From positions 1 to 64,000 of the forward strand of contig NZ_JAUSMX010000023.1 of assembly GCF_030646115.1 (NCBI RefSeq): a DNA stretch of 64,000 nt, written 5' to 3'. This DNA is from Fluviicoccus sp. Its GTDB lineage: Bacteria; Pseudomonadota; Gammaproteobacteria; Pseudomonadales; Moraxellaceae. The notes below the pieces were generated by a model that saw only the letters and a list, made by a program, of their open reading frames with translations, did not search any database and was not told where the DNA came from. How positions within the stretch are numbered: the stretch's first letter is position 1; the number at the start of each line of letters is the position of its first letter. The translations under genes were made by a program, and so were the position numbers. Shown here in pieces: positions 18,847 to 28,929 of this stretch.

Positions 18847-19368
18847 ATGCGTTCAACGATGAAAATAATGGCGCTGGTGTTGGGTGTGGCTTCCGCAGCA
18901 GTTGCTCATGCCACCAATGTCGTGGTGGCTGACAGCACCTCCGCCGTCATGTCTACTGACTACGCCAAGAATACGTTCGTGAAACTGAACGCCGACATGA
19001 AGCCGCAACGTGAGCGGCTGGAGTTGTTGCGCAAGGAATTGTCGGGCATCGAGGAAAAGTTCCAGAAGAACTCGTCTATCATGAGCGACAAGGAAAAGGG
19101 CGAGTTGCAAACCCAAGCGCGTCAGAAGCTGGAGGAGTTCAATAACCTGGCGCAGGCCGTGCAGAAGCGCGCTCAGGATGTGCAGCAGGAAATGATCCAG
19201 AAGATGTATCCCAAGCTGGAAGCGGCCGTGGATGAAATCCGCAAGACCAAAAAAATCGATATGATAGTCGAACGCAAGAACGTGATCTGGTCCGATGCGG
19301 CCAACGACATCACCAAGGAAATCACCACCAAGCTGAATGCGGCCATGAACGCTCCGGCCGCCAAATAA
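18847..19368 (+). CDS. skp: OmpH/Skp family periplasmic chaperone
   Basis: This 173-residue chaperone holds unfolded outer-membrane proteins for delivery to BamA. A signal peptide (IMALVLGVASAAVAHA) is followed by an N-terminal strand, then a long charged coiled-coil segment (roughly residues 45-135). A frame-extended start at 18772 lies inside bamA. I prefer ATG 18847, which has the ribosome binding site AGGAG about 8 bases upstream. The length matches Skp (about 160). lpxD follows 14 bases later. Confidence 0.93.
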   Translation: MRSTMKIMALVLGVASAAVAHATNVVVADSTSAVMSTDYAKNTFVKLNADMKPQRERLELLRKELSGIEEKFQKNSSIMSDKEKGELQTQARQKLEEFNNLAQAVQKRAQDVQQEMIQKMYPKLEAAVDEIRKTKKIDMIVERKNVIWSDAANDITKEITTKLNAAMNAPAAK

Positions 19369-19382
19369 GCGGGAAGATCAGA

Positions 19383-20420
19383 ATGAAAAGCTGGACGCTG
19401 TCCGAACTGGCCGACCGTACCGGCGCACAGTTGCGCGGTGACGGAGCCTGCCGTATTGATGGTTTGGGAACCCTGAAAAGCGCCGGGCCGCACCAGCTTT
19501 CGTTTCTGGCCAATCCGCTTTACCGTTCGGCGCTGGCCGCGACCGGTGCAGGCGCGGTATTGCTGAATGCGGAAGATGCCGAGGGATTTGACGGCAATGC
19601 CCTGATTGTCGCCAACCCTTACGCCATCTATGCCGGATTGACCCATCTTTTCGACCGGACTCCGCGCCCGGAGGCCGTTATCCATCCTCAGTCGGTGGTG
19701 CACCCGGAGGCCGTCCTGGCGCCCGGTGTGTCAGTGGCAGCTTGTGCGGTGATCGAGGCGGGAGCCACCATTGGCGCGGGTTCGGTCATTGAGGCGGGGG
19801 TGTTTGTCGGAGCCCGGGTCCGTATTGGCGCAGGATGCAGGCTCAGGGCCAATTCCACCATACACCATGATTGTGTGCTGGGTGACCGCGTGCTTATCCA
19901 TTCCGGGGTGGTCATTGGCGATGATGGTTTCGGATTTGTGCCCGCCGGCGGCCGCTGGAACAAGATTGCCCAGATCGGCCGGGTGGTGATTCATGATGAT
20001 GTGGACATCGGTTCGGGCACCTGCATTGATCGCGGCGCGCTGGACGATACCGTGATTCATCAGGGTGTGATCATTGATAACCTGGTGCATATCGCCCACA
20101 ATGTCGAAATCGGTCCGCATACCGCAATTGCCGGTTGTTGTGGCATATCCGGAAGTACTAAAATCGGTGCCTGGTGTGTCTTTGCCGGCGGTGTCGGCTT
20201 GGCGGGCCACATTGAAATTTGTGACAAGGTCCGCCTCACCGGCATGACCATGGTGACCAAGTCCATAACCAAACCCGGCAGTTATTCGTCGGGTACGGCT
20301 TTCGACAGTACCGAGAACTGGAGAAAATCCGCGGTACGCCTGAAAAAACTGGACGATATGGCCAGACGATTGCGCGAGTTGGAGGGGCTTGTGCAGCAGT
20401 TAACCTCGAAAACTGATTGA
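19383..20420 (+). CDS. lpxD: UDP-3-O-acylglucosamine N-acyltransferase LpxD
   Basis: This 345-residue cytoplasmic trimeric acyltransferase adds the second 3-hydroxyacyl chain to UDP-3-O-acyl-glucosamine in lipid A synthesis. It has the N-terminal uridine-binding domain ([12 protein letters not shown]), then hexapeptide repeats of the left-handed beta helix from about residue 105. The catalytic histidine lies in the [11 protein letters not shown] segment, and a C-terminal helix carries the ELEGLVQQL tail. The length is standard. Confidence 0.96.
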   Translation: MKSWTLSELADRTGAQLRGDGACRIDGLGTLKSAGPHQLSFLANPLYRSALAATGAGAVLLNAEDAEGFDGNALIVANPYAIYAGLTHLFDRTPRPEAVIHPQSVVHPEAVLAPGVSVAACAVIEAGATIGAGSVIEAGVFVGARVRIGAGCRLRANSTIHHDCVLGDRVLIHSGVVIGDDGFGFVPAGGRWNKIAQIGRVVIHDDVDIGSGTCIDRGALDDTVIHQGVIIDNLVHIAHNVEIGPHTAIAGCCGISGSTKIGAWCVFAGGVGLAGHIEICDKVRLTGMTMVTKSITKPGSYSSGTAFDSTENWRKSAVRLKKLDDMARRLRELEGLVQQLTSKTD

Positions 20421-20428
20421 GAGCCCAG

Positions 20429-20887
20429 ATGACGGACAATGTGAAACTCCCGCTGTATGTGCAAACGATTCGTGAATATCTTCCACATCGTTATCCTTTT
20501 TTGCTGGTTGACCGGGTTACCGACATCGAGCTGGGGAAGAGCATTACCGGCTACAAGAACCTGACCATCAACGAAGAATTTTTCAGCGGACACTTTCCGA
20601 ACAAGCCGATCATGCCCGGAGTTCTGATTGTTGAAGCCATGGCCCAGATAGCGGGTATCCTCGGCTTTGTCACCACAGGCAGAAGACCTGCCGATGGTTA
20701 CATCTATCTGTTTGTGGGTGCTGACAATACGCGCTTCAAGCGGCAGGTGATTCCCGGTGATACACTGACATTGCACGCTGAGCTGGTCACCAGCAAACGC
20801 CATATCTATAAATTTACCTGCCGCGCCATGGTGGGTGACGAACTGGCCGCCACCTCTGACATTCTGGTAGCCGAGCAGGTAATGTAA
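20429..20887 (+). CDS. fabZ: 3-hydroxyacyl-ACP dehydratase FabZ
   Basis: This 152-residue hotdog-fold enzyme dehydrates 3-hydroxyacyl-ACP in fatty acid elongation. The catalytic histidine and glutamate lie in [20 protein letters not shown], near residues 52-71. The [15 protein letters not shown]-terminus is typical. The start is ATG 20429 (MTDNVKLP), eight bases after lpxD. The stop overlaps the start of lpxA by one base (TAATG), so FabZ and LpxA, which compete for the same acyl-ACP, are translationally coupled. Confidence 0.96.
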   Translation: MTDNVKLPLYVQTIREYLPHRYPFLLVDRVTDIELGKSITGYKNLTINEEFFSGHFPNKPIMPGVLIVEAMAQIAGILGFVTTGRRPADGYIYLFVGADNTRFKRQVIPGDTLTLHAELVTSKRHIYKFTCRAMVGDELAATSDILVAEQVM

Positions 20888-21663
20888 TGCAGATTCATCC
20901 AACCGCCATTGTGGACAGTCGGGCCAGGATCGCCGAAGGGGTCATCATTCATCCCTATACCATCATCGGCCCTGATGTCGAGATTGGCGAAGGGTGCGAG
21001 ATCGGGCCGCATGTGGTGATCAAGGGGCATACCCGGATCGGCCGCAACAATCGGATTTTCCAGTTTTCCTCCGTGGGCGAAGATTGCCAGGACAAGAAGT
21101 ACAAGGGTGAGCCGACCTATCTGGAAATCGGGGATGACAATGTCATCCGCGAGGCCTGCACCATCCATCGCGGCACCGTGCAGGATCATGCCCTGACCAA
21201 GATTGGCAGCCGTAACCTGTTCATGGTCAATTCCCATGTGGCGCATGATTGTGTGGTGGGAGATGACTGCATTTTCGCCAACAATGTCGGCATCGCCGGT
21301 CATGTTAAGGTGGGCAACAGCGTCATCGTCGGGGGCAATTCCGGCATTCACCAGTTCTGTGTGCTGTCGTCCTACAGCATGGTGGGCGGCGGCAGCCTGA
21401 TCCTGAAGGATGTGCCGGCCTTTGTCATGGTGTCCGGTAACCCAGCCCAGGCTGCCGGCATGAATTTCGAAGGCATGCGCCGTCGCGGCTGGACCAGCGA
21501 AACCATCAATAACCTGAAACGCGCTTACCGGATAGTTTATCGCCAGAGCCTGACCATGGAGGAGGCGATTCGGCAACTGGAGCAGGATTTGCTGCCGGTT
21601 TGCCCGGAAGTCGGCCTGTTGATCGACTCCCTGAAATCTTCCAGTCGCGGAATCACGCGCTAA
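20887..21663 (+). CDS. lpxA: UDP-N-acetylglucosamine acyltransferase LpxA
   Basis: This 258-residue cytoplasmic trimer catalyses the first step of lipid A synthesis, transfer of 3-hydroxyacyl from ACP to UDP-GlcNAc. Hexapeptide repeats start at the N-terminus (IHPTAIVDSRARIAEG). The catalytic histidine lies in NSHVAHDCVVG near residue 121, and a C-terminal helical region follows the FEGMRRRGW segment. Its stop is followed by a likely terminator hairpin rather than directly by lpxB. Confidence 0.96.
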   Translation: MQIHPTAIVDSRARIAEGVIIHPYTIIGPDVEIGEGCEIGPHVVIKGHTRIGRNNRIFQFSSVGEDCQDKKYKGEPTYLEIGDDNVIREACTIHRGTVQDHALTKIGSRNLFMVNSHVAHDCVVGDDCIFANNVGIAGHVKVGNSVIVGGNSGIHQFCVLSSYSMVGGGSLILKDVPAFVMVSGNPAQAAGMNFEGMRRRGWTSETINNLKRAYRIVYRQSLTMEEAIRQLEQDLLPVCPEVGLLIDSLKSSSRGITR

Positions 21664-21684
21664 CCGTTATAGTCGGTTTCCACT

Positions 21685-21714
21685 GCCTGCCGGTTTTACC
21701 GAGCAGGCTGTTTT
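21685..21714 (+). terminator. probable terminator after lpxA
   Basis: The hairpin GCCTGC-CGGT-TTT-ACCG-A-GCAGGC occupies 21685-21708 and is followed by TGTTTTG. It lies between the lpxA stop and the methyltransferase start, so it may separate the lpx operon from the downstream genes. Confidence 0.6.
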
Positions 21715-21720
21715 GCGTTC

Positions 21721-23022
21721 ATGCTGTCTCCGGACAGTTCGATCAGCCAGGCCAAGCCCATGTTTCAGTACCAGAAAGAAAATCATGCCGCCGCCTGGAC
21801 GCAGGATTACGTTTTCCAGCAGCTCATTCCCTATATCGGCAACAAGCGCAAGTTGCTCGGTCTGTTGCAGCAGTCCATCGAGTTTACGGAAGTGGATCCG
21901 GCGAAGGCGACTTTTCTGGATCTGTTTGCCGGATCCGGGGTGGTGGCGCGGATGGCCAAGCGCCTGGGTTTCCGGGTCATTGCCAACGATTGGGAACCGT
22001 ACTCCTACGATATCAACGCCTGCCATGTCGGCTGTAACCAGCCGCCGCTGTTTGCAGAACTGGGCGGCTATGAGCGCGCCCTGGCACTGCTGAACAGTCT
22101 GGACCCCCGTGAAGACTGGGTGACCCGCCATTTGTGCCCGGACGACGATATCCATTTTGATGTCGAGCGCGACCGGATGTTCTATACCCGCGCCAATGGC
22201 ATGCGGCTGGACGCCATGCGGGACCGCATTGAACTCTGGGATCATCAAGGGGTGCTGAGTACAGCGGAGAAATCCTGCCTGTTGGCGCCATTGCTCTATC
22301 AGGCGAGTTACACCAGCAATACCAGCGGTTTGTTCAAGGCGTTCCATCGCGGCTGGGGAGGGCAGACCGGAACGGCGTTGTATCGCATTCTGTCGGAAGT
22401 GGATCTGAAGCCGGCACTGTTTTGCGACAACGGCCGGGATAACGAGGTTTACCAATTCGATTGCCATCAGTTGGTGCAGTATCTGGCGTCGGAAAAAATA
22501 CCGGTCGATGTAGCCTATCTGGATCCGCCTTACAATCAGCATCCGTATGGCAGCAATTATCATGTGCTGAACAGCCTGTCCTTGTGGGACAAGCCGTCCG
22601 TGACACCCAAGATCGAGGGTCGCAACAAATCGGCTATCCGGGAAGACTGGAAAACCGAACGCCGCAGCGCCTATAACTATCGCAGTGAAGCTTGGACGGC
22701 TTATGCGGCGATGATGGAAAATCTGGATGCGCACTATATTCTCACCAGTTACAGCACCGATGGCATGATTCCGCTGGAAGGCATGGTTTCGACCTGCATC
22801 AGCAAGGGCCATACCGAAGTTTTCTGTCGCCCCTACAAGCGTTACCGTGTCAGTTCGCAGCGATTTTCATCAAAGCCGGTGAATGTCGAATTTGTGCTGT
22901 TGGTGGATAGCCGCCGCCGTCATCGCGGTGGCAGCGTCGAGGCCTTGTGCGAGAAGATCCGCCATGCCGAGGCGACGGCGCTGATGATTCACCCCGAGAA
23001 CTCGTTCGAGCTGGTGGGATGA
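21721..23022 (+). CDS. D12-class N6-adenine DNA methyltransferase
   Basis: This 433-residue SAM-dependent enzyme methylates adenine N6 in DNA. Motifs are in the alpha (Dam-like) order: YIGNKRKLL near residue 38, the SAM loop DLFAGSGVVARMA near 67, and the catalytic DPPYNQHPYGSNYH near 263. The recognition site cannot be read from the sequence. There is no restriction endonuclease or specificity gene beside it, so it is a solitary methyltransferase. It sits between lpxA and lpxB, which are normally adjacent. The start is uncertain: ATG 21721 and ATG 21760 are both possible and neither has a good ribosome binding site. lpxB begins 31 bases after its stop. Confidence 0.88.
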   Translation: MLSPDSSISQAKPMFQYQKENHAAAWTQDYVFQQLIPYIGNKRKLLGLLQQSIEFTEVDPAKATFLDLFAGSGVVARMAKRLGFRVIANDWEPYSYDINACHVGCNQPPLFAELGGYERALALLNSLDPREDWVTRHLCPDDDIHFDVERDRMFYTRANGMRLDAMRDRIELWDHQGVLSTAEKSCLLAPLLYQASYTSNTSGLFKAFHRGWGGQTGTALYRILSEVDLKPALFCDNGRDNEVYQFDCHQLVQYLASEKIPVDVAYLDPPYNQHPYGSNYHVLNSLSLWDKPSVTPKIEGRNKSAIREDWKTERRSAYNYRSEAWTAYAAMMENLDAHYILTSYSTDGMIPLEGMVSTCISKGHTEVFCRPYKRYRVSSQRFSSKPVNVEFVLLVDSRRRHRGGSVEALCEKIRHAEATALMIHPENSFELVG

Positions 23023-23053
23023 TGCCTTTCCATAGAACGACGGCAGAGTGCTT

Positions 23054-24220
23054 ATGAACCCGATCCGCCCCAAACCCGTCTTCGGCATTGTTGCCGGTGA
23101 AGTTTCCGGCGATACGCTGGGAGCGGGACTGATCCGCGCCCTGAAGAAACGCTATCCGGACGCCCGTTTTGTGGGTATTTGCGGGCCGCAAATGCAGGAA
23201 GCGGGCGGTGAAAGCTGGTTTCCGATGGAGCGGTTGTCTGTGATGGGCTTGGTTGAAGTACTTGGCCGAATCCGTGAGCTGTTTTCCATCCGTGATGAGT
23301 TACAACGTCGTTTCATTGAGGAAAAGATTGATTGTTTCATCGGGATTGATGCTCCCGACTTCAACCTGCGTGTGGCGCCGTCGCTGAAATTGGCGGGTAT
23401 TCCGACCGTGCATTACGTCAGCCCCACAGTCTGGGCATGGCGGCAGGGCCGCATTCACAAGATCAAGGCCGCCATTGACCTGATGTTGTGCCTGTTGCCT
23501 TTTGAAAAGGCGTTCTACGACCGGCATGAACTCAAGGCCGTATTTGTCGGCCATCCGCTGGCCGACAGCATCCCACTGGAACATGACGTTCGTCATGCCC
23601 GGCAGCAACTGGGTATTGCCCCGGACGCCAAAGTGATTGCCTTGCTGCCGGGCAGCCGGGGGGGAGAGGTCAGTCGTTTGGCTCCGGTGTTGTTCGAGGC
23701 GGGGAAGAAACTGGCCCAAAAGTACCCGGATGCCGAGTTTGTCATTCCGGCCATCAACAGTTTCCGGCGCGAGCAGATTACAGCCTTGCTGGCCGAATCC
23801 GGCCTGAATGCACGGATTGCCGATGAGCGTTACGGGGCTGGTGTCGGCCGCTTGGTGATGGGGGCGGCGGATCTGGTGATCATGGCCTCCGGAACCGCTA
23901 CGCTCGAAGCCATGTTGCTGAAGCGGCCGATGGTGGTGCTCTACAAGATGCACTGGCTGACTTACCTGTTGGTGCGCTACATGGTCACTTCCCGCTTTTT
24001 CAGTCTGCCCAACCTGCTGGCGGATGACACGCTGGTTCCCGAGTTGTTGCAGGGAGCCGCTACTCCGCAAGCCGTCACGGACGCAGCCAGCCAGTGGCTG
24101 GATGATGCCGACTATCGTGACAGCCGTATCAGCCGCTTTGCTGCCATTCACCGCAGCATGCAGGTGAATGGCAGTGAAACCGGCGCCGAAGCCATACAAC
24201 AATTACTTGAGGCCCGATAA
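23054..24220 (+). CDS. lpxB: lipid A disaccharide synthase LpxB
   Basis: This 388-residue GT19-family glycosyltransferase joins lipid X and UDP-2,3-diacylglucosamine at the inner-membrane surface. It shows [13 protein letters not shown] near residue 15, the [13 protein letters not shown] motif near 122, [10 protein letters not shown] near 199, and the [11 protein letters not shown] donor-site block near 280. GTG 23048 would add two residues, but ATG 23054 is preferred. rnhB follows at once. Confidence 0.95.
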   Translation: MNPIRPKPVFGIVAGEVSGDTLGAGLIRALKKRYPDARFVGICGPQMQEAGGESWFPMERLSVMGLVEVLGRIRELFSIRDELQRRFIEEKIDCFIGIDAPDFNLRVAPSLKLAGIPTVHYVSPTVWAWRQGRIHKIKAAIDLMLCLLPFEKAFYDRHELKAVFVGHPLADSIPLEHDVRHARQQLGIAPDAKVIALLPGSRGGEVSRLAPVLFEAGKKLAQKYPDAEFVIPAINSFRREQITALLAESGLNARIADERYGAGVGRLVMGAADLVIMASGTATLEAMLLKRPMVVLYKMHWLTYLLVRYMVTSRFFSLPNLLADDTLVPELLQGAATPQAVTDAASQWLDDADYRDSRISRFAAIHRSMQVNGSETGAEAIQQLLEAR

Positions 24221-24221
24221 C

Positions 24222-24830
24222 GTGGAACTGGAACAGATTTTTGCGCAGTACACCCGCATTGCCGGAGTGGATGAAGTCGGTCGCGGCCCCTTGGTGGGAG
24301 CGGTGGTGACAGCAGCGGTGATCCTGGACCCGTCGCGCCCCATCAGCGGGCTGAAAGACTCCAAGAAGCTGTCCGAGAAGCGCCGGGAAGAGCTGGCGGT
24401 GGAGATTCGCGAGAAGGCCCTGGCATGGAGTCTGGGCCGCGCCGAGCGCATTGAAATTGATGAAATCAATATCCTGAAGGCTACCATGCTGGCCATGCAG
24501 CGGGCGGTCAACGGCCTGAAGGAACACCCTGATTTTGTGTTGGTGGATGGAAATCGCTGCCCCATGCTGACCTATCCCTGTCAGGCCGTGGTCAAAGGTG
24601 ACGCGCTGGTGCCGGCCATCAGCGCCGCCAGCATACTGGCCAAGGTGGCGCGGGATGCGGAAATGCTACGGTTGCATGAGCGTTATCCGCAGTACGGCTT
24701 TGCGGAGCATAAGGGATATCCCACCGCAAAACACTTGGCAGCCTTGAAGGAATTCGGGCCGATCCTGGAGCACCGCCGTTCATTCGGGCCGGTGCGCGAG
24801 GCCTTGAGCCACCATCTGAACAACCTTTAA
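24222..24830 (+). CDS. rnhB: ribonuclease HII RnhB
   Basis: This 202-residue enzyme cuts the RNA strand of RNA-DNA hybrids and removes misincorporated ribonucleotides. The metal-binding DE of [15 protein letters not shown] is at residues 17-18, with further acidic residues in LVDGNRCP and [13 protein letters not shown] start at 24222 is preferred: it lies one base after the lpxB stop, has a TTGAGG ribosome binding site about 8 bases upstream, and gives the normal length. The ATG at 24168 would overlap lpxB by 53 bases. Confidence 0.94.
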   Translation: MELEQIFAQYTRIAGVDEVGRGPLVGAVVTAAVILDPSRPISGLKDSKKLSEKRREELAVEIREKALAWSLGRAERIEIDEINILKATMLAMQRAVNGLKEHPDFVLVDGNRCPMLTYPCQAVVKGDALVPAISAASILAKVARDAEMLRLHERYPQYGFAEHKGYPTAKHLAALKEFGPILEHRRSFGPVREALSHHLNNL

Positions 24831-24865
24831 AGGCGTCAATCTTAACTTGCCGGCCGTTTGGTCAT

Positions 24866-25237
24866 TCAAGCTCCCGAAAGCTCCTGATACAAGGCCAGAT
24901 CCGGCATTTCACGAATGATAGGGGCGTCGTCGTTAGGCCAGCGAACGACGGATAAATGGATGCCGTTATGCAGTTCGTCCACATGCAGGGTGCTCAGTTC
25001 GTGAATGCCCATGCAGCGGTACTCGGTATCGTCGCTGCCGGTTGATTCGCGGTGCGCATGCCGCAACTTTTCCCCAAGCGCCAGCTCCAGGTTTTTGGCA
25101 TTGATATAAGCATTTTCCGGACTATGCGCCCAAATCAAATAAGCATGGATGGAGAAGTGCGGCGTACTGTTTGCAAGAGTCTCGGTCACCACAAATTCGG
25201 CAACATACCAAGGCCAGTGAACGGGAGAGGTTGTCAT
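24866..25237 (-). CDS. conserved hypothetical protein, DUF4288-like
   Basis: This 123-residue cytoplasmic protein opposes its neighbours and sits between rnhB and dnaE. The pattern WYVAEFVVTET...HAYLIWAHSPENAYINAKNLE resembles the DUF4288 family (WY... at the N-terminus, then an A-x-S-x-E-x-A-Y-x-K/N-A helix). That assignment rests on recall of the pattern and is moderate at best. No signal peptide or catalytic motif is seen. It is transcribed divergently from dnaE across about 200 bases. Confidence 0.65.
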   Translation of the reverse strand: MTTSPVHWPWYVAEFVVTETLANSTPHFSIHAYLIWAHSPENAYINAKNLELALGEKLRHAHRESTGSDDTEYRCMGIHELSTLHVDELHNGIHLSVVRWPNDDAPIIREMPDLALYQELSGA

Positions 25238-25440
25238 GAGAATCTTCCGAGGTCAGTCATGTAAAATATTGGCGGCCAGAAGCGGCCGACCGAAGTCCGA
25301 GAGTCAGCTAATCACACACGATCGACAGGGTCAAGCCGTACTGAAAGACGTTGGCTGTTGAGAGAGGGGGCACCCCGATATCGATGACCGATGATATGAT
25401 TGCCAACCGGAAACTTTCCCAAACGATCGAGAGCCTGCCT

Positions 25441-28400
25441 ATGTCCTTCGTCCACCTGCGTGTCCACACCGAGTTCTCCCTGCAGGACTCGCTGGTGCGC
25501 ATTGACGATCTGGTCAAGGCCTGCAAGGGCGCCAATATTCCCGCTGTGGCGATAACTGATCTCGGCAATCTCTACGGTCTGGTCAAATTCTACAAGGCGG
25601 CGCAAGGCAAGGGCGTCAAACCTGTCTTTGGCGCTGATCTCTACATCCAGGATGGCGACCAGACGTTCACGGTTACTGCGCTCGCCATGAATGATCATGG
25701 ATATCAAAGCCTTATCAAGGTTATTTCGCGTAGTTTCGTGGAAGGTCAGCGTGACGGAAAGGCTATCGTCCAGCGCCCCTGGCTGGAGGAGTTGAATACC
25801 GGCCTTATCCTGCTGCTTGGCAAGCGCAGCAATATCGGTCAGACGCTGCTGGGTGCGGATGCCACCCTGTCCGTTCCCACCCTGCAAGCCTGGATGGAGG
25901 TTTTCCCCGACCGTACCTATCTGGAGTTGCAGCGCACCAGTCGCGCCGGTGACGAAGCTTTTGTCCATGCGGCGGTTGATCTGGCAACCCAATGCGACTG
26001 CCCTGTGGTGGCGACCAACGATGTCCGTTTCATTGAGCCGGAGGATTTTGAAGCCCACGAAGTGCGCGTCTGCATCGCCCAATCCTACGTGCTGGCCGAC
26101 CCTAAACGCCCGAGGGAATATAGTCCCGAACAATATCTGAAGACCCCGGAACAGATGCGGGAGTTGTTTAAGGATATTCCGGAAGCTATTGAAAATACGC
26201 TTGAAATTGCGCGGCGTTGTTCGGTGGGAATTCGTCTCGGCAAGAGTTTCCTGCCCGATTTTCCGGTGCCGGAAGGCATGACCGTCAATGACTTCTTCAT
26301 CGACATTTCCCGTAAAGGCCTGGAAGAACGGCTGGACAAGCTGTATGACCGCAACGCGCCGGATTTTGCCGCCACCTCGAAGATCTACCACGATCGCCTC
26401 GATTTCGAGTTGCAGATCATCAACCAGATGGGGTTTCCCGGTTACTTCCTGATCGTCATGGATTTCATCGGCTGGGCCAAGAACAACGGTGTGCCGGTAG
26501 GCCCCGGCCGGGGTTCAGGCGCAGGGTCACTGGTGGCGTATTCGCTGAAAATCACCGATCTGGACCCGCTTAAGTACGATTTGCTGTTTGAACGGTTCCT
26601 CAATCCCGAACGGGTCTCCATGCCCGACTTCGATATCGACTTTTGCATGGACGGCCGTGACCGCGTCATTGAGTACGTCGCCAACTGTTATGGCCGGGAA
26701 GCGGTTTCGCAGATCATCACCTTCGGCACCATGGCGGCCAAGGCGGTGGTGCGTGACGTAGCACGGGTGCAAAGCAAGTCCTATGGTCTGGCCGACCGGA
26801 TTTCCAAGCTGATCCCGAAAACCCCCGGCATTTCGCTGGAAGAGGCCCGGGCGCAGGAGCCGCAACTCAACGACATGCTCAGCAATCCCGAAGAGCGGGA
26901 TTTCGAGGACGCCAACGAAATCTGGGACATGGCGCTGAAGCTGGAAGGCCTGACCCGGGGTGTTGGCAAGCATGCCGGCGGCGTATTGATTGCGCCGGGT
27001 CGCCTCACAGACTTCACCCCCGTTTATTGTGACGAAGAAGGGAAATGGGTCAGCCAGTTCGACAAGGATGATGTGGAGGCTGTCGGTCTGGTCAAGTTCG
27101 ACTTTCTGGGCCTGCGAACGCTGACCATCATTGACTGGGCGCTGGCCGACATCAACCGCAAGCGGGCCGTGAAAGGCCAGGGGCCGCTGGACCTGACGAC
27201 CATCCCGCTGGACGACCCCGCCAGCTACAAGCTGCTGCAGGAGGGGCGCACCACTGCCGTGTTCCAGTTGGAATCGCGCGGCATGAAGGAGTTGCTGAAG
27301 AAGCTCAAGCCCTCCAATTTTGAAGACTTGATCGCCTTGGTGGCGCTCTATCGTCCCGGTCCGCTGGAATCGGGCATGGTGGATGACTTCTGCAACCGTA
27401 AGCACGGTCGGGCGCAGGTTGCTTACCCGGATGCCAAGTACCAGCACGCATGTCTGGAACCGATCCTGAAACCGACTTACGGCGTCATCGTTTATCAGGA
27501 ACAGGTGATGCAGATCGGTCAGGCGATGGCCGGTTACTCCCTGGGCGGCGCGGACATGCTGCGTCGCGCCATGGGCAAGAAGAAGCCCGAGGAGATGGCC
27601 AAGGAGCGCGTCAAGTTCATGGCGGGCGCCAAAGAACAGGAAATTGACGCGGATCTTGCCGGTCACATCTTCGACTTGATGGAAAAGTTTGCCGGTTACG
27701 GCTTCAACAAGTCGCACTCGGCGGCCTATGCGCTGGTCTCGTATCAGACGGCCTGGCTGAAGCATCATTACCCGGCGGAGTTCATGGCGGCGGTGCTGTC
27801 TGCGGAAATGCACAACACCGACAACGTGGTGCTGTTCATTGAGGAATGCCGCACCATGGGTATCCCGATTGTGCCTCCGGACGTCAACCATTCACGTTTC
27901 AAGTTCGTGCCGCTCAATGAAACCATTGTCTATGGGCTCGGAGCGATCAAGGGGGTGGGCGAGGGGCCGATCGAGTCCATCGTCGAAGGTCGTCAGTCCG
28001 GTCCCTATCAGGACATCTTCGACTTCTGCCGCCGTATCGACCTGAAAAAAGCCAATAAGCGGACGCTGGAAGCGCTGATCAAGGCCGGCGCCATGGACAA
28101 GCTGGGGCCGCACCGCGCCTGCCTGATGGCGACCCTGCCGGAGGCGGTCAAGGCTGCCGAACAACAGGCGCGCAACGCCAGCGCGGGCATGATGGACCTG
28201 TTCGGCGAAATCGTTGAAGCCACCCCCGACAATGCCTATCCCACGGTCCTGCACTGGACTGACGATGAGCGGCTGACCGGTGAAAAGGAAACGCTGGGCT
28301 TGTTCCTGACCGGCCATCCGATTGATCAATACCTGGATGAAATCAAGCGCTATATCGGTTGCCGTCTCAGTGACGTGCAGCCCACCCGGCGCGGCCAGAC

Positions 28401-28914
28401 CGTGCTGATTGCCGGTCTGGTAATGGATGTGCGTATCTTCGCCAAGCCCGGCAAGGCGCCTCGCGCCATCGTGCTGCTGGATGACCGCAGCGGCCGGGTG
28501 GAGGCCAGTTTCTTCGGGGAAGTGCTGGAGAACAACAAGAACCTGCTGCAGGTAGATCAAGTGGTGATGGTCGAAGCGGAAATCAGTCCGGACGAGTACT
28601 CCGGAGGTTTCCGGGTGACCGCCCGCAAGGTCTATTCGGTGGCTGAAGCCCGCATCAATGCCGCCCGCACCCTGGAGCTGACATTGGATATGCAGAATCT
28701 GCGATTGCCCGGAATCCGGGAATTGCAGGCTCTTTTGCAGCAGAATTTACCGACAAGTGATCAAAAAAGCGTCGTTATGCAGATTCGCTGCCAGCAAACC
28801 CGTGCAACAGCCGTGCTACAGTGTGGCGATAACTGGCGCGTGTACCCCGGTGACAGCCTTATCAAGCGGCTGCGCCAACTTTATGGTCCCGGCGCGTTGC
28901 GTATTGTGTATTAA
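25441..28914 (+). CDS. dnaE: DNA polymerase III subunit alpha DnaE
   Basis: This 1157-residue replicative polymerase subunit has the expected order: PHP domain (FVHLRVHTEFSLQDSL at the N-terminus), palm with GPGRGSGAGSLVAY and the catalytic aspartates in PDFDIDF (about residues 398-404), fingers, the tandem helix-hairpin-helix region, and an OB fold (TVLIAGLVMDVRIF) near the C-terminus. The length is close to E. coli DnaE (1160). The frame is open upstream, but ATG 25441 (MSFVHLRVH) matches the family N-terminus. It is followed by accA, as in pseudomonads. Confidence 0.97.
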   Translation: MSFVHLRVHTEFSLQDSLVRIDDLVKACKGANIPAVAITDLGNLYGLVKFYKAAQGKGVKPVFGADLYIQDGDQTFTVTALAMNDHGYQSLIKVISRSFVEGQRDGKAIVQRPWLEELNTGLILLLGKRSNIGQTLLGADATLSVPTLQAWMEVFPDRTYLELQRTSRAGDEAFVHAAVDLATQCDCPVVATNDVRFIEPEDFEAHEVRVCIAQSYVLADPKRPREYSPEQYLKTPEQMRELFKDIPEAIENTLEIARRCSVGIRLGKSFLPDFPVPEGMTVNDFFIDISRKGLEERLDKLYDRNAPDFAATSKIYHDRLDFELQIINQMGFPGYFLIVMDFIGWAKNNGVPVGPGRGSGAGSLVAYSLKITDLDPLKYDLLFERFLNPERVSMPDFDIDFCMDGRDRVIEYVANCYGREAVSQIITFGTMAAKAVVRDVARVQSKSYGLADRISKLIPKTPGISLEEARAQEPQLNDMLSNPEERDFEDANEIWDMALKLEGLTRGVGKHAGGVLIAPGRLTDFTPVYCDEEGKWVSQFDKDDVEAVGLVKFDFLGLRTLTIIDWALADINRKRAVKGQGPLDLTTIPLDDPASYKLLQEGRTTAVFQLESRGMKELLKKLKPSNFEDLIALVALYRPGPLESGMVDDFCNRKHGRAQVAYPDAKYQHACLEPILKPTYGVIVYQEQVMQIGQAMAGYSLGGADMLRRAMGKKKPEEMAKERVKFMAGAKEQEIDADLAGHIFDLMEKFAGYGFNKSHSAAYALVSYQTAWLKHHYPAEFMAAVLSAEMHNTDNVVLFIEECRTMGIPIVPPDVNHSRFKFVPLNETIVYGLGAIKGVGEGPIESIVEGRQSGPYQDIFDFCRRIDLKKANKRTLEALIKAGAMDKLGPHRACLMATLPEAVKAAEQQARNASAGMMDLFGEIVEATPDNAYPTVLHWTDDERLTGEKETLGLFLTGHPIDQYLDEIKRYIGCRLSDVQPTRRGQTVLIAGLVMDVRIFAKPGKAPRAIVLLDDRSGRVEASFFGEVLENNKNLLQVDQVVMVEAEISPDEYSGGFRVTARKVYSVAEARINAARTLELTLDMQNLRLPGIRELQALLQQNLPTSDQKSVVMQIRCQQTRATAVLQCGDNWRVYPGDSLIKRLRQLYGPGALRIVY

Positions 28915-28929
28915 ACGGAATCCGAACCC

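Noticed and set aside
21721-23022. A full restriction-modification system around the adenine methyltransferase
   Set aside because: Both flanks are core lipid A genes with no endonuclease or specificity gene, so only a solitary methyltransferase is supported.
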